A model generated the notes under the pieces. The model was not told the DNA's origin and did not search any database. It saw nothing but the letters and a program-made list of their open reading frames with translations. Positions 1 through 10,012 of a stretch of DNA of 64,000 bases are shown here, piece after piece. The number at the start of each line of letters is the position of its first letter. Within the stretch, counting starts at the first letter, position 1. Source of the stretch: Antedon mediterranea (Eukaryota; Echinodermata; Crinoidea; Comatulida; Antedonidae); assembly GCF_964355755.1 (NCBI RefSeq), contig NC_092672.1, positions 29,756,501-29,820,500 on the forward strand, written 5' to 3'. The position numbers and the translations under genes are program-made.

Positions 1-139
1 TGCTTTTAGTAATACATCTAATTTTTGCAAAACTTTTCCGTTACATTTATGAAGTGCACTTTTAGTCACACAATCTTTTTTACATTGATATTTATAGACC
101 CAATCTTCACTTTCATACCATGTTACCAAGTTGATCGAT

Positions 140-260
140 TAGTGTGTGGCCGAGTTGACGCAGGGCTGAGCTAATTTGGGCCGAATTGACATGGGGCCGA
201 GTTGTTTAGGGCTGAATTTACGCGAGGCCAAGTCGAGATAGTTTAGGGCCGACTTGGATT
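140..260. repeat. short degenerate GGGCCGA-type repeats
   Basis: Variants of GGGCCGAGTTGA recur about every 20-30 bp (for example near 147, 178, 204 and 247), with no coding frame. Related GGCCCA/CGTCC words reappear around 1,645-1,750, so this is probably the outer part of the composite element that follows. The rest of 1-345 shows no gene. Confidence 0.4.
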
Positions 261-344
261 GAATTCATTTGAAGTATTAATGCATTTATACAGATCATTT
301 GGGTCCTTCTAAATACCTAAGAACTACTGTACCATCAAAACTAA

Positions 345-1800
345 AACCCACCAAGACGGGTTTCACGAAACCTAAGACCATGAAAACTAAGACCCACTCC
401 TAAGGTAGCGGGACGATTCGGCCCTGAGACGAATCGTTATTATTCTTTGATTGTTTTTTAGGGTGGGTTACTATTAGAAGGGGAGTGGAGTGGGGGTGGG
501 GTTAACTATTGGAGTAGTGGGTTACTATTAATAATCTTAAATTAGGCACCTGAAAATAGTAACCCACCCCCAACTTTTCCGGTCAGCAACTCATAGCAAA
601 ATAATAAACGCCGTGGTTAGGATTCCGGCACCGGAACTCAACTGCCCACCGTTTGGGAATCCGACACGCTATTGCGCATGCCCAGAGATATGGGAAGTGA
701 ATTATAGCTTGCACAAATAGTGCCACACCACACCCACGCGGAGTGTTATAGGGATTTACTGTAGCCTAGATAGTCGTTGCGCAAGCGAGAGAGCGATGGA
801 TGGAACTTGGCCTATGCCATACAAGAATTAATAATTAAAATACGACTACGCCACGCGTTAAAATAATTATAGGCCTAATGATATTAATAAGTATCAGTAT
901 CTATCTAAGAATCGTAATGCTGTTTTTAGCGTTGTGACCCTGACTTCCCGAGCAGTTTTTTCACATCCACGCGGTGTCTGCCGTCAACAAATCAACTTGT
1001 GATTGCATGTTGTTATGTACAGTATAATGCGTTATGAAAAATCATAAAACTAGTCATGTAATTATATAATTCATAATGATATGAAGTTTATATATGAATG
1101 AAGCAACCACTTTTTAATTACAAAATAAATAGGCCCACTGGTCACGTCTAACTGGTAGTCCTAGCCTAGATTAGTGGATCCCGTATTAGTAGGCATCTAG
1201 GCTAGTTCGCCGTGTGGCTCAGCTATGAAATGATCCATTTCTGACGCTGTTGATATAGAGTCGCCGATTACCTCTCTCTGGGCATGCGCAATAGCGTGTC
1301 GGATCCCCTAACGCTGGGCAGTTGAGTTCCGGTGCCGGAATCCTAACCACGGCGAATAATAAAACAGACGTACAAATAAACAAATTTGGTTGAATTATTT
1401 TATAAACTCAAAAACACTCAATCCCCCCCCCCCCCCACACCACTCTTGAGATCAACATGCATTATCTCTTATTATTTTCAAAATACGGCTGCATCATGCC
1501 ATGGGTTACTATTAGAGTATGGGGATATTAGGGCCTACTATAGATTGACTTATAAGGTGGGTCACTATTAGAAAGGGGGTTACTATTAGAGTGTGGGTTA
1601 CTATTAGAAGATTTACGGTATGAATTTGGTCTAATGTGAGACGTTTCGGCCCACACAGTCGGATGTTTCGGCCCAAAAGTGGCCCAAATCGTCCTACGAA
1701 AAGTGGGTCGAATCGTCCCGGGCCGTATCGTCTCAGAGCCGAATCGTCCCAGAGTCCATAAGACCTAAGATCACGAAACCCAAGACCCAAGACCTTGTCG
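345..1800. mobile_element. composite element with nested inverted repeats
   Basis: Two inverted pairs are nested here. The inner arms, 609-688 and 1275-1354, are about 80 nt each and complementary with a few mismatches; both contain GCGCAATAGCGTGTCGGAT-like and CCGGCACCGGAACTCAACTG sequence. The outer arms are 409-436 and 1724-1750 (GGGACGATTCGGC / GCCGAATCGTCCC). The word GGGTTACTATTAGA recurs in both flanks (near 475, 520, 1502, 1575 and 1598), and tandem CTAAGACC words lie outside both ends (355-395 and 1765-1795). A C-tract lies at about 1423-1437. No transposase is visible, so this is probably one non-autonomous DNA element inserted in another; the family is unknown. Confidence 0.5.
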
Positions 1801-2029
1801 TTCCCTTTCGCACCTGTCTTGTATTTTAACTCTAAATGTGTTAACCAACTTTATCCTGAATACCACATCATACTACTTTTATGAAGAAGAATCAATAAAA
1901 TAACAAACAATAAATAAGATTTTAAAGACGTTTTTTTCGTGCGAATTCTATGTTGAGGTGTATATTCAGAGCGTCATTCTGACGGTCACACTCAAGTACT
2001 TCAGAAATAGAAATAGTACTACGGTAACT

Positions 2030-3245
2030 GTTCAAGCGGACCCAATTTAGCACCAGAGGAGCACAGTGATATAAAATAGATATAGGCCTAAGTCACTAAT
2101 TTTAATATCGTTTCGTATGTTAATACAATGTGCTCCAGTGGACCCAATTTGGCGTCAGTGGAGCACAGTGATATAAATAGAAACAAGTCACTGGATTTTA
2201 ATATCTTTTCGTATGTTAATACACTGTGCTAAGTGGAACCAATTTGTCGCCAGGGGAGCACAGTGATATAAAATAGAAACAATTCACTGAATTTTAATAT
2301 CTTTTCGTATGTTAATACACTATGCTCACGTGGAACCAATTTGGCGCCAGTGAGCACAGTGATATAAAATAGAAAAAAGTCAGTCACTAAATTTTAGGCC
2401 TAATATCTTTTCGTATGTTAATACACTGTGCTCAAGAAGCTTAAAAGATATATCACATCCAAGTATTAATTTTTATTATATTACATTTTATGATAATAAT
2501 TTTAATGATGAGTAACAAGAAGAAGACGATTCAATTCTTTATTTATACCAAAATTGTTTTTTGTTGTTGTTATTTTACTTATTTAGTTTAACCCATGTTA
2601 GGCCTATGTAAATTTTTTATATTGTTATTTCTTAATTTTTTTCATTTATTTATTTATTTATTTATTTTCTTTTTCCGTGTTGTTTTTATCTAATCTTTGT
2701 TTAGGCATGTCTGTCACAAGCTTTTTGCTTTTTTGATCATGCCTTCTTCAATCATATTACCTTTCTTTACACCATTTTGTTGACTGTTTTATTTTGAAGA
2801 AAATAAATGTTACTTTGAATTGAATTGAATTGAATTGAATTGAATTGAATTGAATTTGGCACTAGTGGAGCACAGTGATATAACATAGAAATAAAGTCAA
2901 TAAATTTTAATATTTTTTCGTATGTTAAGCATGCATGAAATATTTATTGAAAGCTTAGCTTAAAATATTGTTTAGTATTTATTATGCATTTTTTCTTCAA
3001 GGAGAAATAATAATAATTTTTAATTTGTGAAACATTGTGCTCAAGTGGACCAAAATTGGCACCAGTGGAGCACAGTAATATAAATTAGAAATAAGTCACT
3101 GAACGTTAATATCTTTTCATATGTTAATACACTGTGCTCCAGTGGACCCGCCCAATTAAGTTGACTATATATTTGTGTATTTGTGTATGTTAATACACTG
3201 TGCTCCCGTGGATTCAATTTGGCGCCAGTGGTGTAGCACAGCGAA
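2030..3245. repeat. 96-102 bp tandem repeats with a hairpin in each unit
   Basis: The word GAGCACAGTGATATA recurs at about 2061, 2163, 2258 and 2354, giving periods of 102, 95 and 96 bp. The array resumes near 2870, 3066 and 3230 after a LINE insertion. Each unit holds CACTGTGCTCCAGTGG followed after about 15 nt by its near-complement CCAGTGGAGCACAGTG, so each can fold into a 12-16 bp hairpin. No coding frame is conserved between units. Confidence 0.7.
2439..2852 (+). mobile_element. 5'-truncated LINE 3' end with (GAATT)n tail
   Basis: This A/T-rich stretch interrupts the tandem array between 'ctgtgctcaag' and 'aatttggcac'. It ends with an AATAAA-like signal near 2803 and about seven GAATT units (2817-2852). 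The same pentanucleotide tail ends the minus-strand LINE at 41,431, so it is probably the 3' UTR of a related family. No coding sequence remains. Confidence 0.55.
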
Positions 3246-3609
3246 ATAGTCACATACAAAAACATCGAGAAAAAATACTTCTGGATTTCAAAAATATTTC
3301 AAACTTGGTATATTATAAATAAATAAATATCGGTTACTCCATCTGTATTGGTATTTTATTTTTTATAAATTCTGTACTAAAATAAACTGGAAACGTGTAT
3401 GCATGGTCATTTCAACTTTTTGTATTAGTAATATACATTTTGAACGTGGAAATATTCTCTTTCAGATGTGCACTACATTTAATTTTTATTTAGGTATATT
3501 GTTAACTTAATAACTTATAAAATATCACTCTGTGCCAATGGAAGAATTATGGAATTGTTAGGACTTGATTCCCACTGCAATTGTTTGTTATCAACTGTAT
3601 GAACGTGTA
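3246..3609. other. no gene seen
   Basis: AT-rich intergenic sequence. I see no ORF, repeat or RNA gene in it. Confidence 0.5.
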
Positions 3610-3740
3610 ATTTGAACAAGGGTGTCGGCAACCCAGGTCCTCTATCGCGACAGCTGCGTCCTCCGTCGGACAAAAGATCAAGTCTACCCCTGGTGCAACC
3701 ACCGATCTAAGCTCCCACCGATAGCAATAACATTAACAAG
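3610..3740 (+). other. GC-richer island, possible exon remnant
   Basis: This stretch differs from its AT-rich surroundings and has high third-position GC in a frame ending at TAG near 3722. That frame reads as a Ser/Thr/Ala-rich peptide of about 33 residues containing SSIATAASSVG. A different frame stays open to 3996, but only by running into the repeat that follows. Neither matches a family I recognise. It could be a terminal exon, a captured gene fragment or chance. Confidence 0.15.
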
Positions 3741-4372
3741 TAATGTAACTCTTCCCTGGTTTAAATTAACCTGTATTCAAAATAGAATGACTACAATATA
3801 TAAGTGTCACTTCCTCCTACGACGCGAGTTAGTGTATAACTTTGCTTATGAATACAGCGGTAGTTTTTCCAAACTTTTTAAAAATGTAAAACCTTTGGCT
3901 CGAATCACACCTCCATGCTCGAATAAACAAATACTTTATTTGTACAAGACCTTGATTATTTTGACGGAAATTGCGCCTGGTGAACTTCATAAGTAAATCA
4001 TGTCGTCATTAGACCCCTCAATGACCGTGTTCGTACGGCGATTGAAATACACGTTTATTTGGTTTTTACCCTTGGGGTAAAACCCATACGACGTTCGTAC
4101 GAATAAACAAAGTACCGGTAAGCTGACACGAAACCAATTAAGATCGGAATTCTTAGGTCAAAAAGCGCCCTCTGTGCGTCGACCCATATCAATTGACATG
4201 GCGTGTTGACAAATTCAACTGGATATTGCATGTCGTTTCGCGCGCGAATCGTTCAATTATTATTTTTCAATCGACAACCAGACCTATATATTTATAATAC
4301 ATCGAATACAATTTACTTTTTAAATAAATAATGATCGAAAATCCTGCTAACGTATGTTGTTTGTTGACCACG

Positions 4373-4735
4373 TGTGTTTATCGTGCGAGCCGAACTATTG
4401 TTGTGGAAATTCCATTTAATGTACAAGCACTGTACCCCTCTTGTAAAAATCACCACGTGTATTTATCGTGCGAGCCGAACTATTGTTGTGGAAATTCCAT
4501 TTAATGTACACGCACTGTACCCCTCTTGTAAAAATCACCACGTGTATTTATCGTGCGAGCCGAACTATTGTTGTGAAAATTCCATTTAATGTACACGCAC
4601 TGTACCCCTCTTGTAAAAATCACCACGTGTATTCATCGTGCGAGCCGAACTATTGTTGTAAAAATTCCATTTAACACGCACTGTACCCCTCTTATCGTGC
4701 GAGCCGAACGGTTGATGTGGTAATTCACAGACACC
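4373..4735 (+). repeat. 85-bp minisatellite, array 1
   Basis: CGTGCGAGCCGAACTATTG starts at 4382, 4467, 4552 and 4637, an exact 85-bp period, followed by a shortened 59-bp unit at 4696. Each full unit carries the palindrome CACGTG, shortly 5' of the CGTGCGAGCC word. The frames are open because few stops occur in the unit; I do not consider them genes. Confidence 0.85.
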
Positions 4736-4807
4736 AGGCTACCACAATACAGAACTCCCTGACGTTACATGTACATTATAAGCCACCGATTCGCAAGTTC
4801 AGGTCAC

Positions 4808-4935
4808 CGGAAAAAAACCAACGAAAAAATGAATTTTGTCAATACAAAATGAATTTTGTGTTGACAAAATGAATTTTGTATTGACAAAATTAATTATGTG
4901 TAGACAAAATTGTAATATTTCGACAAAATTAGCAA
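4808..4935 (+). repeat. 22-23 bp tandem repeat (GACAAAATGAATTTTGT)
   Basis: About five units of GACAAAATGAATTTTGT-like sequence with a variable spacer. Each unit is nearly self-complementary (ACAAAAT...ATTTTGT). It lies only in the 3' part of copy 1 of the 1.2 kb duplication. Confidence 0.6.
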
Positions 4936-5578
4936 TGTCCCAAACGGCGCCCCGTACTTCCCTGGTTTAAATTAACCTGTATTCAAAATAGAATGACTAC
5001 AATATATAAGTGTCACTTCCTCCTACGACGCGAGTTAGTGTATAACTTTGCTTATGAATACAGCGGTAGTTTTTCCAAACTTTTTAAAAATGTAAAACCT
5101 TTGGCTCGAATCACACCTCCATGCTCGAATAAACAAATACTTTATTTGTACAAGACCTTGATTATTTTGACGGAAATTGCGCCTGGTGAACTTCATAAGT
5201 AAATCATGTCGTCATTAGACCCCTCAATGACCGTGTTCGTACGGCGATTGAAATACACGTTTATTTGGTTTTTACCCTTGGGGTAAAACCCATACGACGT
5301 TCGTACGAATAAACAAAGTACCGGTAAGCTGACACGAAACCAATTAAGATCGGAATTCTTAGGTCAAAAAGCGCCCTCTGTGCGTCGACCCATATCAATT
5401 GACATGGCGTGTTGACAAATTCAACTGGATATTGCATGTCGTTTCGCGCGCGAATCGTTCAATTATTATTTTTCAATCGACAACCAGACCTATATATTTA
5501 TAATACATCGAATACAATTTACTTTTTAAATAAATAATGATCGAAAACCCTGCTAACGTATGTTGTTTGTTGACCACG

Positions 5579-5941
5579 TGTGTTTATCGTGCGAGCCGAA
5601 CTATTGTTGTGGAAATTCCATTTAATGTACAAGCACTGTACCCCTCTTGTAAAAATCACCACGTGTATTTATCGTGCGAGCCGAACTATTGTTGTGGAAA
5701 TTCCATTTAATGTACACGCACTGTACCCCTCTTGTAAAAATCACCACGTGTATTTATCGTGCGAGCCGAACTATTGTTGTGAAAATTCCATTTAATGTAC
5801 ACGCACTGTACCCCTCTTGTAAAAATCACCACGTGTATTCATCGTGCGAGCCGAACTATTGTTGTAAAAATTCCATTTAACACGCACTGTACCCCTCTTA
5901 TCGTGCGAGCCGAACGGTTGATGTGGTAATTCACAGACACC
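5579..5941 (+). repeat. 85-bp minisatellite, array 2
   Basis: Second copy of the 85-bp array, with CGTGCGAGCC at 5588, 5673, 5758 and 5843 and a short unit at 5902. It is carried by the second copy of the 1,206-bp duplication. Confidence 0.85.
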
Positions 5942-6007
5942 AGGCTACCACAATACAGAACTCCCTGACGTTACATGTACATTATAAGCCACCGATTCGC
6001 AAGTTCA

Positions 6008-6560
6008 ACAATAGTTCGTCTCGCACGATAAATAATACACGTGGTGATTTTTACAAGAGGGGTACAGTGCGTGTACATTAAATGGAATTTCCACAACAAT
6101 AGTTCGACTCGCACGATAAATACACGTGGTGATTTTTACAAGAGGGGTACAGTGCGTGTACATTAAATGGAATTTCCACAACAATAGTTCGGCTCGCACG
6201 ATAAATACACGTGGTCAACAAACAACATACGTTAGCAGGATTTTCGGTCATTGTTTATTTAAAAAGTAAATTGTATTCGATGTATTATAAATATATAGGT
6301 CTGGTTGTCGATTGAAAAATAATTATTGAACGATTCGCGCGCGAAACGACATGCAATATCCAGTTGAATTTGTCAACACGCCATGTCAATTGATATGGGT
6401 CGACGCACAGAGGGCGCTTTTTTGACCTAAGAATTCCGATCTTAATTGGTTTCGTGTCAGCTTACCGGTACTTTGTTTATTCGTACGAACGTCGTATGGG
6501 TTTTACCCCAAGGGTAAAAACCAAATAAACGTGTATTTCAATCGCCGTACGAACACGGTC
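6008..6560 (-). repeat. inverted partial copy of the 1.2 kb repeat
   Basis: This is the reverse complement of about 5,227-5,800 of copy 2 (equally 4,021-4,594 of copy 1): it runs through 85-bp units, the FTTAAAAAGTAAATTG-like stretch read inversely, the TTTTACCCCAAGGGTAAAA word and the CCGTACGAACACGGTCA end. With copy 2 it forms a large imperfect palindrome with a short loop region. It ends at about 6560, where unique sequence resumes. Confidence 0.8.
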
Positions 6561-9444
6561 ACTATAGTATTTAGTAACTACAGTATAACTTCACAGACGT
6601 TGCACATTGACAATACCCAGTATGGAATTTCATGATTATAAACCAGTTTGTGTTTGTAATGGCATACCAGTTGTATTGTACTGTACTCTATGACTTAAGG
6701 CCTCCTTGATTGTATATAAACTGCAAGTCATGAGGAAATAAATTAAATACATTTTCATTGTTTATATCAAGTCATCATTTTGTTTAAAAATATTTTTGAA
6801 TTGGACATTTTATTTACTTTTATCAACAATTGAGCAACAATTTTTACAAGCGAAATCATTAATTCACTTAATTTTTTCCCGTCAATGTACAGTGAATAAA
6901 TGTATTAAAACTACAAAATGTCCTATTCAATTCATTTGATTTAATTTATGTTTAGCGGGAATACAGACATTAGTTTTAGGGTATGGAGAGGATTTGGGGA
7001 TTGTAAAATAGCTTAATCTAAATTCACAAGTAACCTATTATATAGACTATCTAAATAGTATTGATCTCAGAAATTGAGAAACTCATTTGCTCAGAGTCAA
7101 ACACCCATAATATAAATATTAATAATGATATAAATAAATATAATTTAATTTTAAAAGGCCAAACATTAAAATGAATACCCATGTTAATGATTGGAACAAA
7201 ATAATTGAAATTCAAACTAAGTGTGAATTTGTTTAAATATCAATCCGCTAGTGAGGTACTTACAAGGTTTTTAGACAAGTCCGTATGCGAATAAAAAATA
7301 ATAAAAGAGGGAATGGACCGGAAACAATTTCGACAACATAAAATGAAAAATATACATTAGATCATGGAATATAGTGACATATTACTCTTCCCATGATTAT
7401 TTCAAAATCTTTGGATCTGCCACTGCCATCATAATGCCTGATTTTTAAATACAATAAAACAAAGGTTTAAAGCATAAATCAATTGACTTCGGTATGATGA
7501 TAAATTATTATACCAAAATTAGATTTCTACAAACTAAAAAAAATGCGTTGTCTAGAGGCAGTATAATAATTATAATACTTGTATTCCAAGAGGCCATGTT
7601 TATGCAGAATCTCTTTGTCTCTGTAATGTAGTAATGTAATGTTTACAAATACAGGATCATTGGCATATGCAGCTTTTTAATATTATATTCTTAATGGCCC
7701 TATTACTACAATAGGGTTAGTTGTATTTGTTGGAAGTGAAATGATTGTTGGTATATCTTATGCAATTCCAGATCATCAAACGAAGAGGTCATGTGATGCA
7801 AACAAAACAATATTATGACCGAAACTAAATATTCGTAACTCATCAAACTTACTGTATTTATTTGTTTTCTGTTAAATAATTATTGATTTTGTAGTTTGTT
7901 GATGACAGAACAGTATGGTTTGAATTGTAAGTTTATTTTATTGTGTACATACAGGTAAAACAGCAGTCATGATATTTATATAATGCTTTAGTGAAGTTTT
8001 AATATATATCCCCAAGCGTTAGACAAAGAGGCTAATGGTTAGTAGGTCTATGCCCAATATTAATTATTTCTTATCAGTATTGAGAAAATATACCTGACCT
8101 CTTATTTCTACAAACTGACATAATAGTATGATGCCACAGTTTATACTTCATTTTACTCAACATAGTATAATTAAAAACTGAATGCAATTGAAGTGTGCTA
8201 CGGTAAAGTAGCCAATGCAAACAGCTTGAAAAAACTTTACATACGGTACCTGGTGATTCTGGAAAGAATCCTGTCGCCATTAGACTTAGTGATTTTGAAT
8301 GAACTAGAAACTAGTTAATAACTTCACGCACATTGCACACTGACAATACTGTAATACACAGAGGAATAGTTGTGTTTGTTATATTGGATTGTATGGTAGA
8401 TTGAACACGGACAAAATGATTGATATTTAAATCAAGTAGGAATGTATGTTGGTACCAATCTGTGAGTGAGGGCGGTGTTTTTCGACCAATTTTGAACACG
8501 GAAAAATGATTGATGTTTAAATTCAGAGTTTTTCGGACCTAGAGAGATAGATGCCATGTGTTGCGCCTATCCAGAAGAAAGGGACTACCTGTACATTTAT
8601 ATGTATTTTATGTTGTGTCGCTGGTGCACAATAATTAAAATATGAAGGTGTTAGCAAAATGAATGAAATTACTTTGGCTACAAGCAGTGTTTGTTGAAGG
8701 CATGGTGAAGGGATTTCAATGTACTGATACATGTCTTGAACTGTTTTGATGTTGCACATAATGTTGTGTTACGTTCCTGTGCTTGGAAGATGACTGTAGT
8801 TGATGAAGGAATCTAGTGGTGAGAGGATGCAGATACAATACAATCTCCATCTGGAGAGGCCTGCTTTATTTTCGTAACAACACAAGAGCCTGGGGGGATT
8901 TACTACAAATTAAACACAATTTGAATATCAAAAGACAGTTATTTATAGCACACATTTATTTTACAGTTTAAATGGTATTTTGATCACGATAAAAAAAACA
9001 CTCCATTTCATTTAGACCATTTTCTTTCACTCTCGAAACTTATAGCGAAGGTAACATTGTCTTAAAAAAACTTCATACCATATGTCTGCGCATATAAATG
9101 ATTTTGGTCGTATTTGATGACACTGTCTCTAAAACCGTGTCTTAATGGTATGCTACTTTGATAATCTAATTAGTTATAATTAATATTATATTAACCTTAT
9201 AATATTCACAATTACGGATTCTCCTTCTAAAACATGTCTATAATTACAGCTATAAACTGGTGTATTTTAAAATAAAATGTAATTGTTTTTCTCGATGCCA
9301 TTAGTCGAACTAGGATTGCTAATTTCTGTACGCACTTCCATACAGGGTATTAGAATTCATAAAAGTTATCATTGTCCTACCAAAAACTCAGTTACATAGG
9401 GAACGACAGAGTATCCTTTTGAACGAAAGCACTCGTTTTAACAT
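6561..9444. other. no gene seen; weak dispersed repeats
   Basis: AT-rich sequence with no credible coding frame. Two similar stretches (about 6,583-6,620 and 8,316-8,350) share TAACTTCAC...TTGCACA.TGACAATAC, and 8,405-8,435 resembles 8,493-8,525 (GAACACGGA...AAAATGATTGAT.TTTAAAT). These suggest old, diverged duplications. Minus-strand frames at 8,074-8,759 have no recognisable domain. Confidence 0.4.
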
Positions 9445-9680
9445 ACCCAGGTAGCAAGCCCATATGGGAACCATTATGGGACCTATATTAAAGCTTATGG
9501 GTACCATATGGGTTTCCCATATGGGGTTCCACTATTTTTACACCCAAGAACCATGTGGGTTCCACATTGGAAAGCCCACATAGCCCATATATAACCCACA
9601 TAGGCCCATATTTCAAAGCACATGGGCATTGTATTTTGTTGCCCATATGGGATTCTTCATGTTTTGACACATGGGTACGT
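9445..9680. repeat. cluster of CCCATATGGG palindromes
   Basis: About ten copies of CCCATATGGG or one-base variants (CCCACATAGG, CACATGGG) occur in 230 bp, on both strands. AAGCCCATATGGGAACC near the left resembles the inverse of GTTGCCCATATGGGATTC near the right. This looks like a small palindromic DNA element; no TSD was identified. Confidence 0.5.
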
Positions 9681-10012
9681 TCTGATAATTTCTACTATAC
9701 CTATACAGTATATAAGAAGCCAATTAAAAGGATATTTTAAAATAATTGCATGCAATATAACAGAATTAAGGATTTGGAGCATTACATGACATAAATGACA
9801 TGACTTTGGACGTCCTGACATCAGAGCTGCTCGCTCGAATGTTTACCATGCAAAAATATCTTTTCTATAGCCAACGTATAATAGCGTTTTTCTTTAAACA
9901 TAGTATTTTAATACCACAGAATACTGGAATTTATTTTCATCGACGTAGCATACCCCAATTATGATAATCATAACTCAAAAGCACTGATCTTGAGTTTAGT
10001 CAGTGCCCAGGT
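9681..10012. other. no gene seen
   Basis: AT-rich intergenic sequence between two repeat elements; no gene or repeat structure seen. Confidence 0.5.

Larger units (their letters stand above)
3751..6007 (+). repeat. 1,206-bp direct tandem duplication
   Basis: Copy 1 (3751-4956) and copy 2 (4957 to about 6007) align at a constant offset of 1,206 bp and look nearly identical; one visible difference is aaaatcc versus aaaaccc near 4340/5546. Each copy starts with CTTCCCTGGTTTAAATTAACC-like sequence and contains the same four-unit 85-bp minisatellite. Copy 2 lacks the last ~155 bp of copy 1. Peptide frames of about 70 codons recur in both copies but only mirror the repeat and match no family. The near identity points to a recent duplication. 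Confidence 0.85.

Noticed and set aside
3622-5880. Repeated ~70-codon frames in the 1.2 kb duplication and 85-bp arrays
   Set aside because: They recur only because the DNA is duplicated, match no family, and one is entered from outside the repeat.
4373-5941. CRISPR-like array
   Set aside because: Units are contiguous 85-bp repeats without unique spacers, and the DNA is eukaryotic.
9445-9680. CCATATGG words as serum-response (CArG) boxes
   Set aside because: CArG needs six A/T between CC and GG; these have four. The clustering fits a palindromic repeat better.
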